Assembly (NCBI GenBank): GCA_026419785.1 | Contig: JAODTK010005220.1 | Span: 434,001-498,000, forward strand | DNA from: Sclerodactyla briareus | Lineage: Eukaryota; Echinodermata; Holothuroidea; Dendrochirotida; Sclerodactylidae | Length of the DNA stretch: 64,000 bases | Direction of reading: 5' to 3' | In this document: one piece after another, positions 35,051-44,944 of the stretch | Position numbering within the stretch: position 1 is the first letter of the stretch | How the letters are laid out: each line of letters begins with the position of its first letter | Notes under the pieces: generated by a model | Database searches by the model: none | What the model was told of the DNA's origin: nothing | Seen by the model: only the letters and a program-made list of their open reading frames with translations | Program-made: the position numbers and the translations under genes

Positions 35051-36175
35051 GAAGTATTCGCGTTCCGCATACCCCTGGTTATGAGTGGATGGATTTTTCC
35101 TACTTACGACACTACCGCGACCACCCACATCTCGAAGGGAAATTATTCGGCTACGAGCTGCTCGTTGAGCTCGTCGTCGTTGTACGTGCAACTCTTTGTC
35201 TCGACTGTTTGTACAGATATTATGTGGGATTTGCTGATTTAGCTGGGGTAGTATTTGTGGGTTAGGATCTCCTAACGAATATCAATATTGATTATCACGG
35301 ATATATCAACACAAACAGTAGTATGGGAGTAATGTAATGCCCTAGGAATCTCTGTAGTCAGCATAGACGGAAACTTCGATTATCTTATTGCAGCAAGTGG
35401 GTAGATACTCCTAGATCGGGTGTTGTCTTTGTCTTTGCTCGAAAACTTATAGCTCCATCTAGACCTATCATGGCACGTAGGCCTTATATCCAGTCTTAAA
35501 GGAGCGAGGTGGGACCGAGCCGGGCCGGCATCGATCCAAGATGGGGGAAACTCGAGGCGTGTAAGTTGAATAAAATTGGGGATAGAGTAGAGAGTTAATA
35601 GTGGCCAGTCAACGGAGGCACCATCAATTCAGCGCGAGGCGACGAACCGGAGAATCATTGAAGAATAGACCATCAGATCACAGAAGAAGTATTTCTCATC
35701 TATAAGGGCGCTACTATGCTTATCCTATTAATAACATTTAAAATGTTCACGTACTTACATACACGTATACCCTGGGTGAATTTTCATGAACAAATGGGAG
35801 AACCATCCATAGAACACGTCGAAGCCATCTTGATGGGGTATTCCGCAAACGGGGTGTTATTTTTTTTAACCCAATTTACATCGATGTAATGCCAATTTGG
35901 ATTAATCAACGGACGGATATTGCTATGAATACGACGGAAATAATCCCCAAGCCTGGGGTGATGCGGGATATTCAACATGAAAAGGGTGGTCTACGACTTT
36001 TTGTCCACCTGATATAGGAAAGTTAGACTTCGATCGAAATATAAAAAACAGAGAGACCAATGCTGCTAGGTTAAGAATATAATGTGGTTGGTGAAATCAC
36101 AATGAAGATATTTTTTGTGCTGGGGATGGATCCAGTCGTAAACTGGGAAATGTATTCTCACAAATTGGCGTTTCA
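35051..36175. other. No gene recognised
   Basis: Short unassigned ORFs only. No RNA gene, element end or repeat array was noticed. Confidence 0.4.
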
Positions 36176-36242
36176 ATTACATACATACATTACATACATA
36201 CATACAGTACCGTACATACATACATACATACATACATACATC
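36176..36242. repeat. (CATA)n microsatellite
   Basis: About 65 bp of ACAT/CATA repeats broken by a CAGTACCG interruption at about 36205. Confidence 0.9.
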
Positions 36243-36839
36243 CTCATACACCATAACAATACATGCACAGTACACTAAGGCACCACTCGCGCGTACACAC
36301 GCACCCGAAACTTATTCCTCACGATTGTCTGCTATTTGAATTCAGATATCGAGTAGGCCTATTGGATGTGGGCAATCGAGAAGAAACACCGCTTTTCGCA
36401 ATTATTCCTTAACCTTGGGCAGTTTCGGAGACAACGAGGTCATATTCTCGGTTCTTGACGAGAACAATTTTCCGAACTCTGATCATTAAATAATGATTTC
36501 CACTTTGTTGATCGAACACTATTTTGTGCATCAATTTTGCTGACGCCTTCATATTCCTCTTTAGCAGTTATTTACCTTTGGACACTATATGTCCCAAATC
36601 CGCTAAACTCGTTTAGATCTTGTTTCATTTTTAAAAAGTTTTCAAATTCCTATACTGTTCACTGTTTTCAGAGGTGTATACCGTACCACTCTACGTTAAT
36701 TTGCTGTTGACAACCCGACCTGTTACCACCGTAAGCAAATGATTTAGTTCATGTTGTTCTCCTGGACCAGATCTAATCAACGAAGCAAGGAACAAGCCTA
36801 CCGGAAACGAGCTCTAGATAATGAACAGAGATGTCGCTA

Positions 36840-37360
36840 TATATTTCCTCTGTGGTCCTATTGGCGGTCACAAATAGGTATACACTCCTCTGAACTACCT
36901 TGAAAGATTTCCTTTGTCGACTCCTTCATGATATAGAGGCAAGATTAGATCGGCGCTAGACGCCGGAAAGGATATAGTACGGTCAACGGTTCAATCACAT
37001 GGTTTTGCGTATAGACGATGAATGAGAGAGACAATGATGTTACCTAAGTCATGTTGTATGTCTTTCGTAAAAAAACAAAATGAAAAAAACTTTACAACAG
37101 AACCCTTTGCCTCTTGTATGCGAATATGGCCGGTCAGGCAAAATAGTTAAATGAACACTCCGAGACTACTTTATAAGATTTCATTGGTTGCCTCCTTTAA
37201 ATGAATAATTGAAGACTAAGATTAGATCGGAGACGCCGGGAGGGATAGAACGGTCACGGTTTCATCGGACACGGCTGCGTATAGTTCGGGCCCGAATTGA
37301 CGGCAAGGGGGAAGAATAATGTGTTCGTAAGATAATGTCGTATGTCTTTTAACAATGACC
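36840..37360. repeat. Two-copy tandem duplication, ~280-bp period
   Basis: Boxes shared in order are ACTCC..GA.ACTAC, TTGAAAGATTTC/TTATAAGATTTC, AAGATTAGATCGG (36942/37218), AGACGCCGG, GGTCA(A)CGGTTCA/GGTCACGGTTTCA, GCGTATAG, and ATGTCGTATGTCTTT-like (37050/37335). Copies begin near 36840 and 37125. They are diverged with small indels. The block from 36243 to 36839 before it holds nothing I recognise. Confidence 0.7.
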
Positions 37361-39291
37361 TACAAACATCAGAATTCGCGTGCTTTGTGTGTTTAAAAAT
37401 TAGGATATCATTACATACATACAACTTCATTCCGCCAATATCTCGAGAGAATCCGATACTCAGCGGCGCGCAGGCTCAGAGGAAGCAAACGGAAGGAGGC
37501 AGGGTCTTCATTATGCTCAGGACAATATTAATACTAATGAGCCTGTTCAAATTCTACAATCAACGATAATCGTTCAGCACTGAACCATTATCGAGGGAAT
37601 TGTTTATCATATAAACACAAAAAAAATTGGTGTAAATAACAGTGTTCATTAAGTTTTCATTAAAAAAACAAGGTCCTTGTCAGACTTCCATGTGATGAAT
37701 GATTCAGGTTTCGAATTGCTCATGAGTTTTCGATGCCGTTTCTTCGATCATTTCCTCGAAATTCCGGATGTCACTACTACCCGTTGAGGGCCATCTGCTC
37801 AAGTTTCCGTGGTTAACAATCGCATTCCAAGGAGCTATCGCTAAAAAGTGACCGAGATGTGGAATAGCCTTCATGACTATATCGTTTAGTCTAAAAGTGC
37901 CAACACCTCAAGTACGGTCTCCATCTTGTTCTTAAAAGGTTGCTGGCGAAGACTAAAAAGGTTTTCCTCCTCCTGACGTTTCTCCTAAACTAAGCTTACA
38001 ACTAGCATGGCACTGATTATTGGCAACCGAACATTTCGCGTAACAGTACGCCATACACTTGTGAAAATCAAAGATGTTTTTCGACAATTGGGTTTTTCCG
38101 CTAAGGGCCCGATATGCTGAAGTGTATTAATTAATGCACGCAATTTCACGAGCGTGAAATCGTATATACGGGAAAACGGTAAACCTACATAAAGAACGTA
38201 GCATTATCATTATTGCCGCGTTCTATTTACGGTGATAACCGTTATCACGGATCGGAAATAGTCTTTCCCATTTGCATATAACCGTAATTAACTGGGAGTA
38301 AAAAAACTTACTGCCGTCGGACCTTTCACACAGTAATCCATATTGGGCGGACCTCAACCCCTGAGTTTTTGATTCAGACTGTGTATCCTCCCTACCACCA
38401 ACTGTGGTGAAGACTATCATCATTGATATTTCATCTGGCAAACTCGTTTTTTTCGTCTGCCTGTGTTGGCTTCCCATTAAGGTATCCGGTTGGGTAAAAC
38501 AATAAAACTTTTCCGACCACACCAGACTTACCCTCGATTGCTCAACAGACAGAATCGCTAACCGATGGTGTTTTTTCAAACAACCAAGGTTACTGTTTTA
38601 TCGTTTGTTCAGTCTGTCAAGAGGAGGTGGTGGGAATTCGGTGTGACCACACCGTCACGGCCTAGCATCCAAACATCTCGAAGCGTAATACTTTTAACAG
38701 TACCGACGACCAAGGTATACACACAGTTCAAAATTCCATAACGACGCGAGTTCGAAATGTACAACTATATTCAACAGCAGCGTTTTGTTTAATGTGAATA
38801 TGGCGCTCTTAATGTTGGTCAACCAGAACATGCCCTCGGGTTCGAAGCGTAACGACGAGTGGTATAGGCCTATTACATTCAACAAGGAGACATAACGTAC
38901 ATTCATGACATCTTCGGTCAGGAGTATCTCAAGTCAAATCAATAATCTCGAAAAAAACTCCTATCGGAGCTTATGAACCCCGCCGTTTCCTTTGAAACGT
39001 TCAGTATGGAGGCGCCTATGTCATTCGATATCAATACTACAATATATTGAATTTTATTGTAATAAAAATATACAATGTATCAAAAAATATCAAAACCTTC
39101 CACATACGCTCTGTCTACTAATTACCCAAAACCTATTCAATTGAAGCAAGATATTATCAATAAATATGCTCGTATAGTTGGGACACATGCATCATCAAAT
39201 GGTGGCATTCTGTATTGTGTTGTGAATATTTATTATTACTATATTATTATGTTTAATATATAAATGAATGATGAATGGCTGACGAAATTGT
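37361..39291. other. No gene recognised; small palindrome at 38232-38248
   Basis: GTGATAAC-C-GTTATCAC forms an 8-bp perfect inverted repeat. A 118-codon minus frame (38223-38579) overlaps it but has no recognisable domain. Confidence 0.4.
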
Positions 39292-39326
39292 ATTAATGAT
39301 GAATGAATGAATGAATGAATGAATGA
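39292..39326. repeat. (ATGA)n microsatellite
   Basis: About eight GAAT/ATGA units. The sequence from here to 40060 carries no supported gene. Confidence 0.85.
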
Positions 39327-40067
39327 GATTTACTTCGACGATGACTTTTTCGTAACATTTTCCTATTGATGAACTATACATCCCCTGGGTCGTCTAGTCT
39401 TAATTTGATGATTCCCATATCAGGATGTGTTTCTTTGTCTGCAAGTATCTCAACAGCTAGCACTTTGCCAAGTCTCTTTTGAACCTTTGCGACCACTAGT
39501 AAAACAGGAGATAGGTACCCATTGATTGCTATGTGCCCTCGATAAAATGCATATATATGTGTTCAACATCCTAGCGTAATTAAAATACACGCCACTCTTT
39601 GAACCTATTCGAATTGAATTCGCATGAAAGCATGATCGATTGCTTATCTAACCAAATTCAGTTCATGTTTCGGTGCGATCGGTTGTTGATTGCTTTCAAC
39701 AGATATTGTTATTTGTGTGATTTAATATCAAGCAATGTCCTAATAAATAAATATTCACAACAAATTGATCCCTCCCATCTGCTTTTAAAGCTTTTTTTTT
39801 CGTTGCATGAATCCCACGAATACAAGACGTTTTTAAAATATTTCGCCAAATGTTTGGAGTAATACCGATAGGAGAAAAAACCTAGGAATGTACGCGAACC
39901 TTGCCTTCCTTTCCCCTCCCCAGGTTGTCCTTTGACGATCAATGATAACTCAACGAATGATTGCAGATGTTCTATATTGTAGCTATAACTTCGTGATCAT
40001 GTCGTCAAATCAGTAATGACAACTATTTCTCTATTTCTATCTGGTTTTGTTTCAGATATACCATAAA

Positions 40068-41815
40068 ATGGGTCCATATCATCGCAGTCCTTCTGCAGGA
40101 GGTCGGTAGTCTCCGCCGTGCTCCTCCTCCTCCTCATTGTCAACATATCCATACTGGTTGCCCGAGACGGTGTAAGTGCTTCCGAGCGGTCCGAGTCCCT
40201 GAAGATGTATAAAGTTGTCGACAGCGGAACCTTACCAAGTGGCCCCACTTGATCTCCAAGACATCGAGGTGTCATGATACGGAACAGCCAACTCCAAACG
40301 CTACCAGAGAACCCCTTCGGAACATCGAGTGTCACTGAGGTGAAATATGTAATCCTCGACACTAACCAGATTTGAATTGTCCCTCTCAGAGGGGGCCTTC
40401 TCTGTTCCGATGCATCTCCATACTTTGTGCTTTGAGGGATAAACCGCCTCGAGGCTCTTTCAGCGACTGGTTTCATAGCGAACACAAGAACACCATCAAG
40501 AAACTTTGCCTGGACAGGAACTACCTCGTCGAACTACAGACGGACGTCTTCCGAGAAATGTGGCGGCTAAAATACCTGAGCCTCTCGGCTAACAGGATCC
40601 AACACTCCGTGACGACGTGGCCGCATGTATTGGGACTGGCAGAACTAGAGGAGCTTTATCTGAACGACAACAGACTAGGTGTGCTAACTTCCACGCTCCT
40701 CCAGGGATTCCGAGACATCAAGAAAGTTTGGACTTCATTCTGTCCGTAATTCATACACACGATAAGCGAGTCGGCATTTTCTTCCCTCTATCACCTGGAG
40801 GAGTTATTGCGCAATGAGAACGCGATGTATGAAGTTAACATCCGAGTTTGTCCAAGATTTTAGAGATCTGAGGGTTCTAGACCTCAGTGGTAATAGGATA
40901 TCCCGTCATCGCCAACCGAGCATTCGTTCAAATGCCCAATCTACAAGTGTTGGATATATCCAATAACCAGCTCACTGCCATGGGTGAAGGGAAATTGGAA
41001 GGACTCGAGAATTTGAAAGAATTCAAAGCTGCGAACAATAGCGACGTCTCTATGAGACCAGGGAGTTTCTGGCAGTTACGAAACCTCCAAATGATGGACA
41101 TACGTAACACCTCGTCTGGAATGAGTGCGACGATGTTCAGGAACGAGGGGAACATGGACCAGACTCGAGAAGGCCAAGAAACTGATGCTGTCTGGTTTAA
41201 CTGAGATGCCAGTGGATCTGCTAGTTTGGCGCCATAAATCTAGAAGTTCCTTGTTATCACTGATAGCAACATATCTGTCGTCCCGAACAACGCCTTTGTT
41301 AATAACCGATTCTTACGCGAAATTCATTTGAGCAATATGGCATCTCGACCGTCCAGGATGAGGTTCTTCCTGCTCCCGTTGAGGAAACTTAGAAAATTGA
41401 CATTTCCGGCAAACGATCTGACTGACTTCCATTGATATGACGATGCCGTACCATCGTAACCTCGTAATTTGTTTTCAATGGCATCCTTGCATTGTGACTG
41501 TTTCTTCTCATGGCTAACTAAATGGCTGCAACGGAGAGGTGGCGTTGGTTCAAGAAATAGGCCCTGTTGGTCAATCCCCCGAATATCTGGAAGGACACAA
41601 TATGTGGGAAATACGGAACGGCAATTGTTGATGAGTCCCGGGAATAGACTGTCCCTAACAATATTCTGCTTCGCGGAGACTGCTCTGAAGGCAGTTGCGA
41701 TGGTCGAGGAGGAATCCATTCCGGAATTCTGACGAGTCGATTCGGACCACCGGTTGTCAGATGCTCTTGCAAAGATTTTCAATCAGTAGGTCGGAGTCTG
41801 TGTTTTTGCACATGA
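40068..41815 (+). pseudogene. LRR receptor ectodomain (Toll-like or similar), frameshifted
   Basis: ATG at 40068 lies in a good context (AAAATGG). It follows a pyrimidine-rich splice acceptor (TTTTGTTTCAG, ending 40055), so a 5' UTR intron is likely. After one frame change a hydrophobic stretch, VVSAVLLLLLIVNISILVA, gives a signal peptide. An LRRNT cap follows (CPRRCKC from 40159, then 'RQRNLTKWP'). About ten leucine-rich repeats come next, including 'VKYVILDTNQI', 'IKKLCLDRNYL', 'LKYLSLSANRI', 'LEELYLNDNRL', 'LRVLDLSGNRIS', 'LQVLDISNNQLTAM', 'LQMMDIRNTS' and 'LREIHLSNM'. An LRRCT cap closes it (LHCDCFFSWLTKWLQ, about 41487). A cysteine-bearing tail, 'PPVVRCSCKDF', reaches about 41780. GTAGGT at 41786 could be a splice donor, so a transmembrane/TIR exon may lie elsewhere; I see no TIR domain downstream in the window. 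At least six frame changes break it. Each one joins two good LRR segments, which favours sequencing indels over decay. Family alternatives are Toll-like receptor, LRR-only, or LRR-GPCR ectodomain. Confidence 0.8.
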
Positions 41816-42812
41816 TGAATTCGTGTGAATAACGGGTTGGTGGTCAGCCAAGTTGTTGTCGAAAGTGGTTTTAATTGATGGTTAATACTATAATGGTAGA
41901 CCACGTTGCAAATCTATCAACCCGTCGATCGAGATTTGTTTTCTTCACATGATGAATTTAAGAGTGTACCGTGGTTGTCGGACATGGTGTGGACAGATTG
42001 TCTTTCTGTTGCAATATAGCATTCTCCGAAGAACTTAAACTAGCAGATTTACATAATGAACGAGAAAACGGAAGGAATCCGAGAAAACGGGTTTTCCTCT
42101 CCAGTAGAGGGTGGGAAAAACAAAATGTCCCCCGGTCTGGGACTATATTGCTATATTCATCGGGTGAAAATCGAGCGCGTTTCCCATTACCGTCAAGTGC
42201 GCAACAACTCGATGAGGACCTGAATACATAACGCTTCTTCACCCCAACCCCCTTCCTCCCTCACACACACACACACACACAACAAGCATCGGCTCTTCCC
42301 TGTAATGGATCCCCCCCCCCCCAAGTACTCCAACAAGTACTTGCGCCCTCGCATTGTGGAGTCTGCTATCGGGCAAAAAAATGCAATCTGTGTACTATGT
42401 GAATTCAACTGTTTATTTAGTAAATTTCGCAATAAAAGTGGTGTTATAATCAATAATTTGACACATGAACACATTTCATTCTACTCTCGCCGAAGGTTTA
42501 GGATTCGTTCTTGTAATTTATCCGTCATTTGCCGCCTTGGCACGCCATCAAAACGTGTTCGAGAGATAGCTACGACTACATTAATTCGCTTTAAATGGGG
42601 AACCTCTCCAACAGCTAGCTACATCGCTTAGTCACCTAGTGCCTTGGCCAAAGTTATATATGAGATTCCCCAACAAACGGGTCACGATTGTAGGCGAAAA
42701 TTACTAGCAGCGCCCACGCTGTTAAAAATGGGAAGTTCCCATATAGTGGAATTTCCAAGGTCGTACAATCATGTATACCTCTATGACTCTACCTTCAAAA
42801 CCACAAACACAC
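41816..42812. other. Downstream of LRR gene; no TM/TIR recognised
   Basis: The box TGTTTT..CACATGATGAATT at 41801 recurs at 41937, a small local duplication. A CA microsatellite lies at 42263-42282 and a C tract at 42311-42322. The open frame 42305-42631 has no recognisable domain. Confidence 0.4.
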
Positions 42813-43524
42813 CAGTGCGCACCCATTTTAAAACTGGGGGCACAAGGGGGACACAGACATTTTGTGGGGGGCACAATAATATCATCTAAGCGAAGCGCCA
42901 CCATAAGTTGGCGCGGTGCGTCCACGAAAAATTTTGGTTGGGCAAGCCCCCAAGATGGCCGGAATGACCTTTCCCGAGCGTTTTAGGCTGCAATTACCAA
43001 GCTTCAAATCTGCGCATTTTGTGAGAACAAATTCTGTAATCGGTTGAGAATTTTAACATTTTTGTCAGACTGACCCTCGGTCTTATAGCTGCCTAACTTT
43101 TTTGGCCGAATATTCATAATTTGTGCTCGAACACTACGTTTCCAGTGTGCGCGAAGCGCAATTTTTCTGGGTTTTCCTTCACTCTGGAAAAAACAGGATT
43201 TCACCAGAAAAGTTTGGACATTTAGCTACCTTCAGCGCTACTGTCACACCATGATATGACGTCAGTAAGTTTAACCTGGAAGAAAACATGGCGTTGACAT
43301 CGAGGCTCTATAGCCTAAGCCACTGCAGTTTTTCCAAATCGCCGCGCGTGGGCGAGAGATGAGGACACGACGCTGAGCTGACGGGTTCATAATCAAAAAA
43401 AGAGGTTGACTGTAGTTTCAGGTCAATGAGAATGTTGTTGTATAATTTCAGTTTGAACCATCACATATATTATGAAGTTAGTGGGCCATGAGGTAGAATT
43501 TCCATAAGTGTGCGGAGATGACGG

Positions 43525-44711
43525 AAGCACTGGACAGAATGCCACGACTTAGTACAACACGCGCGAAGCGCGAACATTTTTTATTCTTGGACGTGAGTCC
43601 CAGGACTCTATGGAGTCACGCTTGGCGTGTGGTGTGTGTGTGTAGTGTTATGTGTGTAGTGTTATGTGTGTATGTAACGCTACCTTGTAATCAGGATAAG
43701 TCCGACATGCCTGGTTGGATCAGTCAAACTTGGTGGGTGTGCTCCCATGACGGTACATGAACGCTATTTGTTGTTTGTTGAGTAGGGGGTCCAACTTTTG
43801 GTCAAAAAGTGGAAACTTGTAAATTGGGTATTTGGGCACTTTTACCTGTTAATCAGCAAAGCCAACATGCGGTGGACAAGTTCAAACTTGGGGGTGTCTT
43901 CCCATGATGAGAACATGAACGCTATTTATGGTTTTATGAGTAGGGGGTCAATTTTGGGGAAAAGATGGAAAAATTATAAATTCTGTGTATTTGGCACTTT
44001 TACCTTGTATCAAGGCAAAGGCCCACATGGCCTGGTGGGAGCAAGTTCCAACTTGGTGGTTGTGCTTTCCTGATGATACATGACGGAACCTATTGATTGT
44101 TATATAGTAGGGACAATTTTGGGCAAGAAACTGGAAACCTTATGAAAGTTCCTGCTATTTTTGGCACTTTTAACCTTGTAATCAGGCAAAGTCCAACATG
44201 CCTGGTGTGGAATCAAGTTCCAACTTGGTGTGTGTGCTTTTTTTTCCGCATGATGATACATGAAACGGTTATTGATTGTTGTATGGTTTTGGGGTTAAAC
44301 TTGGGGGGAAAAGATGAAACTTGTAAAATTCTAGAATTTTGGGCACTTTTAACCTTGTAATCACTCCGAGGCCAAGTCCAACATGCCTGGTAGGGAAAAA
44401 ATCACGTTCAAACTTGGTGGGTGGGCTTCCCCATGGATACATGACGCTATTTTTATTGTTGTACAACAGTTTCAACAACATTCGGCGAATCCATCATATA
44501 CGGCTGTAAAATCTGGGTATTTTTGGCAGACTTACTTTTCCATGTAATCGGCCTATGTTCAGCCTGCCTGGCTGGTCATGAAACATCCTAGGTACATTAT
44601 TTGGTCTATTGATCTCAGTTTAAGCATGAGATTGGTGTTAGGCAAATTAAGAATTTGAACACAACCATACCGTTGTGTCCAGGAATCACTAAGCCTTTTG
44701 CTTTCCTGGTT
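43525..44711 (+). mobile_element. Microsatellite + ~165-bp tandem-repeat element inserted in hAT copy 2
   Basis: The segment is missing from the undisrupted hAT copy at 16.5 kb. It holds a leader with GACTCTATGGAGTC and TCACGCTTGGCGTGTGG (like the module before the GT repeat at 11.9 kb), then a GT microsatellite (43628-43675). Five full and one partial tandem units follow, starting at about 43683, 43845, 44003, 44174, 44353 and 44539 (spacing 158-186 bp). Each has CCTTGTAATCAGGC, AAGTCCAACATGCCTGG, TCAAACTTGGTGGGTGTGC, CCATGATGATACATGA, CGCTATT.ATTGTTG, and GGGCACTTTTAACC. Near the right edge is a 7-bp-arm hairpin, ACACAAC-6 nt-GTTGTGT (44659-44678). There is no coding capacity. The layout resembles HINE/DINE/pearl elements moved by Helitron-type machinery; that part is inference. 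Confidence 0.72.
43628..43675. repeat. (GT)n microsatellite with GTAGTGTTAT interruptions
   Basis: TG repeats broken by two TAGTGTTATG blocks. They form the junction between the leader and the tandem units of the inserted element. Confidence 0.85.
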
Positions 44712-44944
44712 CACTTTCTTATCGCATTCGACCCGAATTTTGGCAACAATATACTGCTTTTCTTGTGATATTTTCCGTTGTTTTTTGGCCAGACCATTTC
44801 AAACTGGTAGTCGAATACTGACAGAATATTCTTTGAAATTCACAAATCACATTTGGGGGCCCGGGTGGCACAAGTTTTTTCGAGGGGGGCAACGTGCCCC
44901 ACCCCTGCCCCCCCCCCCCCCCCCCCCCCTTGTCGACGCCACTG

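Larger units (their letters stand above)
42813..44944 (-). mobile_element. hAT element copy 2, inverted and split by an insertion
   Basis: It reads as the reverse complement of the element at 16531-17407. 42813-43524 matches 17407 back to about 16735, sharing (as reverse complement) CAGTG.GC.ACCC, GGCCATCT, TAGCTAAATGTCC, TCATATCATG, GGCTTAGGCTAT, and ATACAACAACATTCTCATTG in full. 44712-44944 matches about 16706 back to 16531: ATCGCATTCGA, GGTAGTCGAATACTGAC, ACAAATC..ATTTGGGGG, and the GACGCCACTG end. About 1.19 kb in the middle is absent from copy 1. Outside flanks are CAAACACAC on the left and, two bases off the right end, CAAACCACAC; this may be the 8-bp target duplication blurred by indels. 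Confidence 0.78.

Noticed and set aside
39997-40485. 162-codon minus-strand ORF
   Set aside because: It is antisense to the signal peptide, LRRNT and first LRRs of the plus-strand receptor and has no domain of its own.
41324-41782. 152-codon minus-strand ORF
   Set aside because: It is antisense to the last LRRs and LRRCT of the receptor gene.
43683-44640. CRISPR-like array
   Set aside because: The units are degenerate ~165-bp tandem repeats without constant short repeats and unique spacers, in animal DNA.
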